NCBI RefSeq assembly: GCF_001592825.1
Contig: NZ_LTZG01000001.1
Coordinates: forward strand, 496,001-560,000
Direction of reading: 5' to 3'
Length of the DNA stretch: 64,000 bases
Source of the DNA: Planococcus maritimus
GTDB taxonomy: Bacteria > Bacillota > Bacilli > Bacillales_A > Planococcaceae
Shown piece after piece: positions 15,728-24,205 of the stretch. Position 1 is the stretch's first letter, and each line of letters starts with the position of its first letter. The position numbers were made by a program, and so were the translations under genes. A model generated the notes under the pieces. That model was not told where the DNA came from. It saw only the letters and a program-made list of their open reading frames with translations, and searched no databases.

Positions 15728-16816
15728 TCAATTTTCCCACGTTTTTGCAAGCAGATGATAGGAAATATCCACCATTTTTGAAAAACCAACATATCGTCCA
15801 TTTCTATAGATAGTTTCATATGCCAAAAGCACCTTAGTAAGGGAGTGCTTATCCACCGCCGGAGACGTGAGTTTTATGAGTCCATCAGATAATAAAGTTT
15901 CTACAGGTTTTCCTGATTCAATCATCAGAGCCGCTTTCATTTGCCAAATGACAGGATGCTCTAAAAACAAATGACCGCCAGCAAACGGCAGGCCAAAAAT
16001 TTCTGGAATCGCTTCCCTATCGAGCTGAAGTTCATAGCTTAAACGCCAAAAGGAATTTCTCATGCGATTCTTTGCAAATAATTGAGAACGTAAGAACTTA
16101 TTGTTTTCTATGCGCATAAGAGACATGGCTTGTGCATAATCTGAAGGAGTCACCATTTTCGGGACGGCAAACGGGAAACTTTGCGCATCCATCGGCAATA
16201 CGGATGCCTTGCCGATCCATCTATTTCCTTGTATATAAAAAAGATTGGAGTAATAAATAAAGAGGGAAAGCTGAGGGTTAAAATGCAGAAGATGAGGATG
16301 AAGTGATGCCCCCCGAAGCATTGCTCTTTCAAAAGGGCGGATGTGAAAAATAGTCATTCCTGGAGCAGTTAGCTTTTCTATGCCGCGAATCCATATAGCT
16401 TGAAATCCTGACTTTGTGTATCCTTGGCTACGCTTTAGTACTTGCTCAATAGGCAATGTACTGCACTGAAATTCGATCGCTGAGTTTTTGACCAGCAAGT
16501 CAGGACGCTGCTTGATTGAGGCTAAATATTTTTCAACATGAGCTGGAATGCCTTTTTCACGAAAAAAAGAAGCTAATTTGAACTTACCTAGCAAGTGAAG
16601 CTGTGTTTCCGGTTCACCACCTGGCCTGCAGGAGTATTGTTGGAGATGAGCGAAATGGGGAATTTTCCTTGTGCCGACCTTCAAGACGACAGGAGCTTTG
16701 CAGGCAGGACAAAAAAAAGTGCCGTTCTGTCGAAGCTCAATTAGTTGTTCTCGTGTATGATGCGCTTGCACTGTAAATAATTGACCATTATTGAGTGCTG
16801 TTAGTATAAAAATCAC
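15728..16816 (-). CDS. coiA: Competence protein CoiA-like
   Basis: About 360 residues. The N-terminal zinc-finger-like Cys pair in FFCPACKAPVVLK, then HFAH, resembles a nuclease-associated treble clef. The middle has the PD-(D/E)xK-like core RPDLLVKNSAIEFQCS (D...E-x-Q). CoiA acts after DNA uptake in competence, promoting RecA-dependent recombination. The start is uncertain. A perfect AGGAGG (16817-16822) abuts GTG 16816, while homologues begin at the next-but-two codon, ATA 16807, which sits at ideal 9-nt spacing. A TTG at 16858 has no ribosome-binding site. The frame is intact and not a pseudogene. Confidence 0.85.
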   Translation of the reverse strand: MIFILTALNNGQLFTVQAHHTREQLIELRQNGTFFCPACKAPVVLKVGTRKIPHFAHLQQYSCRPGGEPETQLHLLGKFKLASFFREKGIPAHVEKYLASIKQRPDLLVKNSAIEFQCSTLPIEQVLKRSQGYTKSGFQAIWIRGIEKLTAPGMTIFHIRPFERAMLRGASLHPHLLHFNPQLSLFIYYSNLFYIQGNRWIGKASVLPMDAQSFPFAVPKMVTPSDYAQAMSLMRIENNKFLRSQLFAKNRMRNSFWRLSYELQLDREAIPEIFGLPFAGGHLFLEHPVIWQMKAALMIESGKPVETLLSDGLIKLTSPAVDKHSLTKVLLAYETIYRNGRYVGFSKMVDISYHLLAKTWEN

Positions 16817-16906
16817 CCTCCTTTCCTTCAGTTTACGTGGAAGAGCCGGCGAGTGCAATATTCAAAAATCCCATAATTAAGAGTTCATGCCATTTGGTGA
16901 AAATAT

Positions 16907-16932
16907 AAAAAAACCTCCTAGAAAGGAGGCTT
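16907..16932 (-). terminator. mecA terminator
   Basis: Minus-strand AGCCTCC/GGAGGTT stem followed by a T-run, immediately after the mecA stop. Confidence 0.85.
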
Positions 16933-17589
16933 TTATCCGAAATAATGAAGTACGTTTGGCAACGCATCTTTTTTGAAAATCGGTTTTCCATATTCTTCAA
17001 GACGGTGAATGGTCATTGGAGTTTGCTGCAAGTATTCCGTAATGACACTCAATTGGTCTTTGATGTCTTTTTCAGAATGTAGGATTTCATCAAACTTCAC
17101 ATGCATATAGTAGTTGCCGTCAAAATGGTACAATGCCGTATCGACTGGCATATACATCAGACGCTTCGCAATTGGAAGCAACTCTTCCACTTCGGAGAGA
17201 ACAAATGAGTAATCGAGTTTTTTCGAATCACCTTCGTCATAAACTGGTTCGAATTCGTCGAACTCCTGCGAGCCAGCCTCTTCTCCAGTAAACATCTTGC
17301 GGCGCTCTTCTATATCATCTGGCAAATCTAGTTTTTGCCCGTCTTTCGTCAATTGTGCACGAGTGACAGTGACTTCCAATCCTTTATCCATAGCTTGCAC
17401 TTGAATCCACAGCGGCCCTTCCATAACGAAATCGGCTTCTTCATTGACTTCATCCATCATTTCCCAGAAAAGCTCTTCGCTTTTGTCTCTGTTAAACCAA
17501 ATTTCGTCACGGCTAAACCCTCGCTCTTCAACATCAAGATAGGAAATGTAAAATTTCACTGTGTTGTCGTTAATGCGTTCTATTTCCAT
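16933..17589 (-). CDS. mecA: Adaptor protein MecA
   Basis: 218 residues from ATG 17589, identical in length to B. subtilis MecA; upstream in-frame codons are ignored because AAGGAGAGGTG lies at the right distance. The N-terminal substrate-binding part begins MEIERINDNTVKFYISYLD. An acidic linker (about 85-120) leads to the C-terminal ClpC-binding domain (DYSFVLSEVEELLPIAKRL onward). MecA delivers ComK and other proteins to ClpCP and also binds Spx. A TATAAT (complement of 17659-17664) about 70 bp upstream is its likely -10 box. Confidence 0.95.
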   Translation of the reverse strand: MEIERINDNTVKFYISYLDVEERGFSRDEIWFNRDKSEELFWEMMDEVNEEADFVMEGPLWIQVQAMDKGLEVTVTRAQLTKDGQKLDLPDDIEERRKMFTGEEAGSQEFDEFEPVYDEGDSKKLDYSFVLSEVEELLPIAKRLMYMPVDTALYHFDGNYYMHVKFDEILHSEKDIKDQLSVITEYLQQTPMTIHRLEEYGKPIFKKDALPNVLHYFG

Positions 17590-17819
17590 TTTACACCTCT
17601 CCTTTTCGGATCGGATTAAGAGGAAGCTCCTCAAAAGCCGTGATTTGTTACTACCTTCATTATACCTTTCCTGGAAGCTTAAAAACATTTTTCTGCCTAT
17701 AGGCGGCACGAGAAGATAATTATCTTAGAGTTTAATCGAATCGACAGATTTTTGCAACTAATCAAGATGCCGGGCGTTTCATACCTCAACTTTCGTAATT
17801 TATAAATGGCGAAGATAAA

Positions 17820-17874
17820 GAAAAGCCGTCCCGTGACCCCTTATGAAAAACCATAAAGTCCGGACAGCTTTTTC
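17820..17874 (-). terminator. spx terminator
   Basis: Minus-strand AAGCTGTCC/GGGACGGCTT stem with an inner AT hairpin, followed by TTTTC, just after the spx stop. Confidence 0.75.
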
Positions 17875-17883
17875 CCCTTATTC

Positions 17884-18279
17884 TTAGTTGACCATGCGCT
17901 GAGCTTCCAGCAATTGATATGCGCGCACTTTACGTGGCAGGAATCGGCGAATTTCATCTTCGTTATAACCGACTTGTAGGCGTTTTTCATCCATGATAAT
18001 CGGGCGTCTCAATAAGCCGGGATGTTCCTGGATTAGTTCATAGAGTCGTTGCAACGGCAAACTCTCTACATCTACATTCAGTTTTTGGAAGATCTTCGAA
18101 CGAGTCGAGATGATTTCATCCGTCCCGTCTTCGGTCATACGCAAAATTTCTTTAATTTCACTAATAGTCAAAGGTTCGGAGAAGATATTGCGTTCTGTAT
18201 ATGGAATATCATGTTCCTCCAGCCACGCTTTCGCTTTACGGCAAGACGTACAGCTTGGAGAAGTGAATAAAGTAACCAT
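17884..18279 (-). CDS. spx: Transcriptional regulator Spx
   Basis: 131 residues from ATG 18279 (a second ATG lies one codon upstream); the sequence is very close to B. subtilis Spx. The redox switch C10-x-x-C13 is in [11 protein letters not shown], and [17 protein letters not shown] and [21 protein letters not shown] follow. Spx binds the RNA polymerase alpha C-terminal domain and redirects transcription under disulfide stress. Its C-terminus is the recognition site for ClpXP with the SpxH adaptor, also encoded in this window. The ArsC-like fold is complete. Confidence 0.97.
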   Translation of the reverse strand: MVTLFTSPSCTSCRKAKAWLEEHDIPYTERNIFSEPLTISEIKEILRMTEDGTDEIISTRSKIFQKLNVDVESLPLQRLYELIQEHPGLLRRPIIMDEKRLQVGYNEDEIRRFLPRKVRAYQLLEAQRMVN

Positions 18280-18282
18280 CAT

Positions 18283-18627
18283 AATGGAGCACTTCCTTTC
18301 GGATTCATAGGTGTTAAGGGAATACATTCTTAAATTAGAATCACTATCGTTTAGAAGCTCTACAATCATTATACAATATTAGGCTTCAGTAATATATAGC
18401 AGACAGCAAGAATTTTAAAAAAACATTGATTCTGTCACAGTCTTGCTACATTTCGAAGAGTTTGTAAAACTTATACAATAGAAATTTACCCGTTTCTTTT
18501 ATCAATTAAACTTCCATAAGAAAAAATTATTCTCATTTACCTAATTGTCTTGAAAATAACTCTTCTATTATATAGTACGTCTTAACACTTAAAAGGTTTC
18601 ATTTTGATCCCTTCTTTAAGTGAATTT
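18283..18627. other. AT-rich intergenic region upstream of spx
   Basis: About 345 bp with no reading frame of note. It contains a TATAAT on the minus strand (complement of 18368-18373), a candidate -10 box for spx without a good -35. Several promoters control spx in Bacillus, so a long upstream region is expected. I see no further clear element. Confidence 0.4.
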
Positions 18628-18679
18628 AAAAAATCGAAATGCCCCTGGCAGTCGCTTTCCCGACAGCAGGGGCATTTCA
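18628..18679 (-). terminator. Terminator of the DUF4015 gene
   Basis: A 12-bp perfect stem GAAATGCCCCTG/CAGGGGCATTTC with a 19-nt loop, followed on the minus strand by GATTTTTT. Confidence 0.88.
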
Positions 18680-18680
18680 A

Positions 18681-19880
18681 TTATTCAGGTGTATAGTCTA
18701 CTCCCGGCGAGTAGCTATTGCCGGCATTCCATAACAGAAATTCGTCAATTCCTTGTTCATTCAAGGCCCGGATTTGGGCTTCCACTTCTGACTTGCCATA
18801 GCGTTTATAATTTCCACTGCCTAAATAGCTTGCAGTAAAATCCTGCAACCACGGTCGTGATGTAGGAGCTTCCTCTAATTTAGACAATACCTTATTTTCC
18901 ACTTTGGCATATTCGGCGACTAAGTTATAGGGTTCTAAATCTGGTTTTGCAATACCAAAATAAGAAGTCCAATGACTCGGATAGATCATCGAAGAAATCA
19001 CATCGACGTTCTCTGAAATTTTTGAGAAGTTCTGGCCAATTCCAGGAGCCTCAGGCAATGTCGCAGCGTAGCCGAAGATATCCACCGATACTTCTACATC
19101 ATAGGGCTGGAGTTTTTCTTTTGCGTAGGCGACAAAATCTGTGACCGCTTCCACGCGGCGCTGCACAGGGTCGAGATTGGACTCCGCATAGTCGCCCATT
19201 GAGTAATCGAGTTCTTCCCCAAGCCGTTCAAAGCCTTCAGGGAAACGTACATAGTCGAACTGAATTTCTTTAAATCCAAGTTTCGCAGCTTCTATGGCTA
19301 TTTCTACATTATAGTCCCAAACTTCCTGCATAAATGGATTGACGAACGCTTCGCCACGGCGATTTTCCCAGACTTGTCCGCCTGAAGTAAAAGACAGCTC
19401 AGGATGCTGTTGAGCAAGCTGCGAATCCTTAAAGACCACCACACGGGCAATTGGGTAAATCTGTTCCTCTTCCATTTGCTTAAGCACTGCATGGGGATCT
19501 TTGATCAATGATGTACCGATGCCTTTTTCCGCTAGCGGAGAATCTTCTTCTGGCATGTACGTTAAATGCCCCATGTCCTCCTTGACATCAATGACCATAG
19601 CATTTAAATCCGTATTGCCGACAAGGTCGACTAGCGAAGCAAATCGCTCCCCCCCGGCCGAGTTCCCGGTGACGAATATCCCTCTGACTGCATCAGGATA
19701 ATCGAAAGTCAATCCAGAATCGAACCGAAAACGTTCGGATGTCCCAAGCAACCCCGTATCGATTTTAACAGCTTCATACGCACGGGTTGAAAAGTCTTCT
19801 GTTTCGATTTCAGCTGCCTGAACAATAGTAGCACTACCGAGAAAAAATACAGACGCAGCAAACCATTTCAAAGATTTCAC
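18681..19880 (-). CDS. Secreted putative glycoside hydrolase (DUF4015)
   Basis: A 399-residue exported protein. The signal peptide has a hydrophobic core at about residues 8-22 ending in VQAAE. The mature domain is a TIM-barrel of the DUF4015 family, with strand-end motifs RGIFVTGNSAGG, NAMVIDVKEDMG, YPIARVVVFKD, FKEIQFDYVRFPEG, EVSVDIFGYAA and DVISSMIYPSHW. The Asp in EIQFDYVRFP is a candidate catalytic residue. The family is classed among glycosidases by fold; the substrate, perhaps a cell-wall or exopolysaccharide, is unknown. It is monocistronic between spx and oppF. Confidence 0.82.
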   Translation of the reverse strand: MKSLKWFAASVFFLGSATIVQAAEIETEDFSTRAYEAVKIDTGLLGTSERFRFDSGLTFDYPDAVRGIFVTGNSAGGERFASLVDLVGNTDLNAMVIDVKEDMGHLTYMPEEDSPLAEKGIGTSLIKDPHAVLKQMEEEQIYPIARVVVFKDSQLAQQHPELSFTSGGQVWENRRGEAFVNPFMQEVWDYNVEIAIEAAKLGFKEIQFDYVRFPEGFERLGEELDYSMGDYAESNLDPVQRRVEAVTDFVAYAKEKLQPYDVEVSVDIFGYAATLPEAPGIGQNFSKISENVDVISSMIYPSHWTSYFGIAKPDLEPYNLVAEYAKVENKVLSKLEEAPTSRPWLQDFTASYLGSGNYKRYGKSEVEAQIRALNEQGIDEFLLWNAGNSYSPGVDYTPE

Positions 19881-20011
19881 ACAGATTCACACACCTTTTT
19901 CGCTTTTCTTCAGTCTACCATTACTACAGCTATTTGGCAGGATAATTTAGTAAATTTAGAGAAACTTCGACATTTATACATGGCAATGCTTTAGTTTGCC
20001 TTCAATTCATT

Positions 20012-20045
20012 AAAAAAGCATGTGCCTTTTAAAGGACACATGCTT
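20012..20045 (-). terminator. opp operon terminator
   Basis: Minus-strand stem AAGCATGTGTCC..GGCACATGCTT followed by TTTTTT, after the oppF stop. Confidence 0.85.
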
Positions 20046-20054
20046 GTTAAACCA

Positions 20055-20996
20055 TTATTTATTTGTAGCCATACGCTCTTGAAGTTCTGCAAATTCTTTT
20101 TCAGAACAGTCAACAAAATGGTTGGGTGCAACTTCACGCATTTTTACGTCTTCGCCATCTGCATAATTATGGACGGCCGGGTCGTATGCTTTACGCGTAC
20201 GATTGCGCTCATAGTTCGGATCCGGAAGAGGAATAGCCGAAAGCAATGATTGCGTGTAAGGGTGCATCGGATTCGCATACAACTCATCAGCTGGTGCCAA
20301 TTCCACCAATTTCCCGAAATACATGACGCCGATACGGTCTGAAATGTATTTAACCATCGACAAATCATGCGCGATGAACAAATACGTCAAGCCTTTTTCT
20401 TCCTGCAACTCTTTCAGCAAGTTGACGACCTGCGCTTGGATGGAAACATCCAGTGCCGAAATGGGTTCATCGGCAATGATGAAGTCCGGATCGACTGCCA
20501 AAGCTCGCGCGATGCCTAGACGTTGGCGCTGTCCGCCCGAGAATTCGTGCGGATAACGGTTGGCGTGTTCTTTGTTCAAACCAACCGTCTCCAACAAGTC
20601 ATAAACCATCTTTTTACGTTCTGCGGAGTCCTTCGCCAATCCGTGGATATCAATTCCTTCTGCAATAATATCCATGACTTTCATACGCTGGTTCAAGGAA
20701 GCGTATGGGTCTTGGAAAATCATTTGCATTTTACGGTTGAACTTTTTCAAGTCTTTCTTATTTTTCTTGCCATGCACACTCTCGCCTTCATAAAGGACTT
20801 GGCCATCCGTTGCATCATACAGACGAATGATCGAGCGGCCCGTTGTTGATTTTCCGCAACCAGACTCGCCTACAAGGCCAAGTGTTTCCCCTTTATAAAT
20901 ATCGAATGTAATGCCATCGACTGCTTTTACTTCGTTTGCTTTGCCAACATTGAAATGCTGCTTTAGATTCTTGATTTCAACTAATTTCTCAGCCAT
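20055..20996 (-). CDS. oppF: Oligopeptide ABC transporter ATP-binding protein OppF
   Basis: 313 residues from ATG 20996, whose A is shared with the oppD TGA stop. Walker A is GESGCGKST, the signature is [12 protein letters not shown], Walker B is [12 protein letters not shown], and the switch His is in FIAHDLS. The C-terminal oligopeptide-transporter extension contains [17 protein letters not shown]. It powers peptide import together with OppD. It is the last gene of oppABCDF, the same order as in B. subtilis. Confidence 0.96.
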   Translation of the reverse strand: MAEKLVEIKNLKQHFNVGKANEVKAVDGITFDIYKGETLGLVGESGCGKSTTGRSIIRLYDATDGQVLYEGESVHGKKNKKDLKKFNRKMQMIFQDPYASLNQRMKVMDIIAEGIDIHGLAKDSAERKKMVYDLLETVGLNKEHANRYPHEFSGGQRQRLGIARALAVDPDFIIADEPISALDVSIQAQVVNLLKELQEEKGLTYLFIAHDLSMVKYISDRIGVMYFGKLVELAPADELYANPMHPYTQSLLSAIPLPDPNYERNRTRKAYDPAVHNYADGEDVKMREVAPNHFVDCSEKEFAELQERMATNK

Positions 20997-22051
20997 CAAT
21001 TTGCGCTCCCTTCGTAATAGCGGCTACCAGGGAACTTTTTCATCCGCTCGATGACCATTTCAGGCGGCTCGACTGTTGGAGCTTCCGGGTGCAAAAGCCA
21101 TGTAGCAGCCATATGTGTATCGCTGACTTTAAAGAACGGTGGCGGCTGTTCCATGTCAATCTTCATAGCGTATTCACTGCGCAGCGCAAATGCATCGCCC
21201 TTTGGTGGGTCCAATAGATCCGGCGGCGTGCCAGGAATCGCATAAAGTTTTGCATCTTCTGCATCCATAGAGGGCATCGAACTGAGAAGACCCCATGTAT
21301 ATGGATGCTGCGGGTTGTAGAAAATTTCATCGACCGTGCCGATTTCTACAATTTTCCCGCCATACATAACGGCCACACGATCCGCTACGTTTGCTACTAC
21401 ACCAAGGTCATGCGTAATGAAAATAATCGACGTATCGATTTTTTTCTGCAAGTCTTTCATCAATTCCAGGATTTGCGCTTGAATTGTTACATCCAATGCA
21501 GTTGTCGGCTCATCGGCGATTAAGACTTGCGGGTTGCACGCAAGCGCAATCGCAATAACGATCCGTTGACGCTGGCCTCCTGAGAATTGGTGAGGGTATT
21601 GTTTCATGCGAAGCTCAGGTTTTGGCATGCCGACCAGACGTAATAAGTCGACTGCCAATTTCTTCGCTTCGTCTTTGCTGATTTTTTGGTGCTTCAAAAT
21701 CGGCTCTGTAATCTGGCGTCCGATTGGCATTGTCGGGTTGAGTGATGTCATTGGATCCTGGAAAATCATCGAAATGTCTTTTCCACGGATTTTCTGCATT
21801 TCCCTATCGCTCAACTTCGTCAAGTCACGTCCACCGAACAAAATTTCTCCGTTTTTGAATTCCGCACTTTCTTCAGGCAGCAAACGCATGATCGATTTCG
21901 TTGTAACAGATTTTCCAGAACCGGATTCACCTACGATTGCCAATGTTTCACCTTTATATAAATCAAAGTTGACGCCTCGGATTGCTTTTACTTCTCCACC
22001 AAATGTGTTGAAGGAAAGTTCGAGGTCTTTTACTTGAAGTATCTTTTCCAT
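20996..22051 (-). CDS. oppD: Oligopeptide ABC transporter ATP-binding protein OppD
   Basis: A 351-residue ATPase. Walker A is GESGSGKSV, the signature is [12 protein letters not shown], Walker B is [12 protein letters not shown], and the switch is FITHDLG. The C-terminal segment QHPYTWGLLSSMPSMD and following residues are the OppD extension. It lacks the usual cysteine cluster for an Fe-S site at the C-terminus. It is preceded by TAAGGAGG 15 bp after oppC. Confidence 0.96.
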   Translation of the reverse strand: MEKILQVKDLELSFNTFGGEVKAIRGVNFDLYKGETLAIVGESGSGKSVTTKSIMRLLPEESAEFKNGEILFGGRDLTKLSDREMQKIRGKDISMIFQDPMTSLNPTMPIGRQITEPILKHQKISKDEAKKLAVDLLRLVGMPKPELRMKQYPHQFSGGQRQRIVIAIALACNPQVLIADEPTTALDVTIQAQILELMKDLQKKIDTSIIFITHDLGVVANVADRVAVMYGGKIVEIGTVDEIFYNPQHPYTWGLLSSMPSMDAEDAKLYAIPGTPPDLLDPPKGDAFALRSEYAMKIDMEQPPPFFKVSDTHMAATWLLHPEAPTVEPPEMVIERMKKFPGSRYYEGSAN

Positions 22052-22066
22052 CTAAGGCTTTCCTCC

Positions 22067-23086
22067 TTAATCTTTCATCTTCGGATCGAGCGCATCACGT
22101 AAACCGTCACCAATCAAGTTAAATGCAATCATGATCAAACTCAAGACTACAGCTGGGAACAACAGGATATGAGGCTGATACTGAATCAGTTTGTATCCAT
22201 CATTGATCAATGTCCCTAGAGACGCATCCGGAGCTTGAAGCCCAAGTCCGATAAAGCTCAAGAACGCTTCGAAGAAAATTGCGCCTGGAATCGTGAACAT
22301 CGTGTTGATGATAATGACTCCAAGTACGTTTGGCATTAAATGCTTCCAGATGATGCGGCTGTCGCTTGCACCGAGTGTGCGAGCAGCCAGGACGAACTCT
22401 TGACTCTTGTATTTAAGAACCTGTCCGCGCACTACCCGTGACATACCGGTCCAACCGGTTATGGTCAAGGCAATGATGATCGCGAGTATCCCCGGATCCA
22501 TGATGAGGATAAAGAGGATAACAACGACCAAGTTTGGAATACCAGTCAAAATTTCTACGATACGCTGCATGACATCATCCACACGGCCTCCGAAATAACC
22601 GGAAATCCCGCCGTAAATGACACCAATCAACATATCAATCGCTGCTGCTACGAATGCGATGAACAAGGATACTTGCGTCCCTTTCCATACACGCGAGAAC
22701 ATGTCACGGCCAAGACCATCCGTCCCGAACCAGTAATTCTGTTCGACATTTTTCATTTCATACAAGTCGACTTGACGTCCGCCTAGTGTACCTACCCCAT
22801 CCATGATTCCTAAGTTTTCGATTACCGGAATCTTAGGCGGCAAGTTGGCGTGTGTAATCGTTTGGTCATTTGGTTCATAAGGGCTAATTACCGGCCCGAG
22901 AAAAGACATAAGGACAATCAAGCCAAATAGAATCAAGCTGAGGATTGCACCTTTGTTTTTCTTCAGACTGCGCCAAGCATCCTGCCAAAAACTGACACTT
23001 GGTTTTGAAATTTTCTCTGCTTCTTGTGTATCCCTAGGGATGCGAGTAAATGCATCTTGAGGAAGTTTATCATAATTCTGTGTCAT
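22067..23086 (-). CDS. oppC: Oligopeptide ABC transporter permease OppC
   Basis: A 339-residue membrane protein. The N-terminal cytoplasmic tail is about 40 residues, then comes a transmembrane helix (LSLILFGLIVLMSFLGPVI), a large extracellular loop (FGTDGLGRDMFSRVWKG), and five more helices. The EAA-type loop that contacts the ATPase reads EFVLAARTLGASDSRIIWKHLMPN. It starts at TAATG with the oppB stop, so translation is coupled. Confidence 0.95.
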   Translation of the reverse strand: MTQNYDKLPQDAFTRIPRDTQEAEKISKPSVSFWQDAWRSLKKNKGAILSLILFGLIVLMSFLGPVISPYEPNDQTITHANLPPKIPVIENLGIMDGVGTLGGRQVDLYEMKNVEQNYWFGTDGLGRDMFSRVWKGTQVSLFIAFVAAAIDMLIGVIYGGISGYFGGRVDDVMQRIVEILTGIPNLVVVILFILIMDPGILAIIIALTITGWTGMSRVVRGQVLKYKSQEFVLAARTLGASDSRIIWKHLMPNVLGVIIINTMFTIPGAIFFEAFLSFIGLGLQAPDASLGTLINDGYKLIQYQPHILLFPAVVLSLIMIAFNLIGDGLRDALDPKMKD

Positions 23087-24021
23087 TAACTCTTACCTCC
23101 TGAAAGACGAATACGAGGATCGATGACGCCATACAAAATATCTACCACTAAAATAATGACAATCAAGAATACGGAGAAGAAAATTGTCGTCCCCATGATG
23201 ATTGAGAAGTCACTAACCATGATTGATTTTACAAATTGCTCACCGATTCCAGGAATTGCAAAAATCTGCTCAACTACGAGAGACCCTGTTAAAATGCTGA
23301 CAGCCATTGGCCCAAGAACAGTAATCAATGGAATTAAAGCATTTCGGAATGCGTGTTTAAATGCAATTTCAGATCCGCTGGCCCCTTTGGCTTTTGCCAA
23401 AGTAATATAATCAGAGCCTAGAACTTCAATCATCTCAGTACGGATAAACCTTGCAGCTGTCGCCAGCGGAAACATTGCCAATGCGATCGACGGCAATACG
23501 CTGGACATGAATCCATCTTTCCACAATGCCACTGGGAACAGATCCAATTTTAAACCGAGCCAATATTGTAGCATGGATGCAAAAACAAATGATGGAATGG
23601 ATATACCGATAATCGCGACAATTGTACTTCCGTAATCCATCCACGTGTTTTGCCTGAGCGCCGCTACCATCCCGAACAGGATTCCGAGAACAGTTCCGAG
23701 GAGCATTCCCTGGAATCCGATCTGGGCTGACGGCCCCATGCGGCTTAAAATAACATCCGTTACATCTGCGCCTTTGAATTGGTTAATCGAAATTCCCAAA
23801 TCGCCTTGTAGCAAACCAAACATATAATCGAAATATTGAACAGGAAGGGGTTGGTCCAGTCCGTACCGTGCCTCTACGACTGCCCGTTGTTCAGGAGATA
23901 GCTTATCTGCGGATGCAATAGGGGAACCTGGTAATATTTTCATCAAGAAAAATGTAAACGTGGCAATAAGCGCTAAGGTGATGAACATATAAATTAATCT
24001 TTTTCCAATATAGCGTGCCAT
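23086..24021 (-). CDS. oppB: Oligopeptide ABC transporter permease OppB
   Basis: A 311-residue permease with six predicted helices. It begins MARYIGKRLIYMFITLALI, and its EAA loop is DYITLAKAKGASGSEIAFKH. The extracellular loop GLDQPLPVQYFDYMFGLLQGDLG is characteristic of OppB/DppB. It pairs with OppC to form the channel. An inverted repeat 65-110 bp upstream separates it from oppA. Confidence 0.95.
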   Translation of the reverse strand: MARYIGKRLIYMFITLALIATFTFFLMKILPGSPIASADKLSPEQRAVVEARYGLDQPLPVQYFDYMFGLLQGDLGISINQFKGADVTDVILSRMGPSAQIGFQGMLLGTVLGILFGMVAALRQNTWMDYGSTIVAIIGISIPSFVFASMLQYWLGLKLDLFPVALWKDGFMSSVLPSIALAMFPLATAARFIRTEMIEVLGSDYITLAKAKGASGSEIAFKHAFRNALIPLITVLGPMAVSILTGSLVVEQIFAIPGIGEQFVKSIMVSDFSIIMGTTIFFSVFLIVIILVVDILYGVIDPRIRLSGGKS

Positions 24022-24130
24022 GGTGCACCTCCAAAATAAAATCGCTCTATTATATCAAGTGTCAATCGACACCTGTATTTTTCTGATTAAGCAGAATACC
24101 GCTAATTTTCGGTGAATTTATCTACAGTAG

Positions 24131-24164
24131 AAAAGAGAGTATATCAATCCCTTGATATACTCTC
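24131..24164 (-). terminator. Stem-loop between oppA and oppB
   Basis: A 13-bp stem GAGAGTATATCAA/TTGATATACTCTC followed by TTTT on the minus strand. It would partly terminate or stabilise the oppA message, giving more binding protein than permease. This arrangement is common in binding-protein operons. Confidence 0.75.
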
Positions 24165-24205
24165 TCTCTATTATGTTTTCCTAAAGTACATTCAGTTGGG
24201 AATAA

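Noticed and set aside
15728-16858. coiA as a pseudogene because of the unclear start.
   Set aside because: The frame is open over its full length with intact zinc-finger-like and nuclease-like motifs; only the start codon is in doubt.
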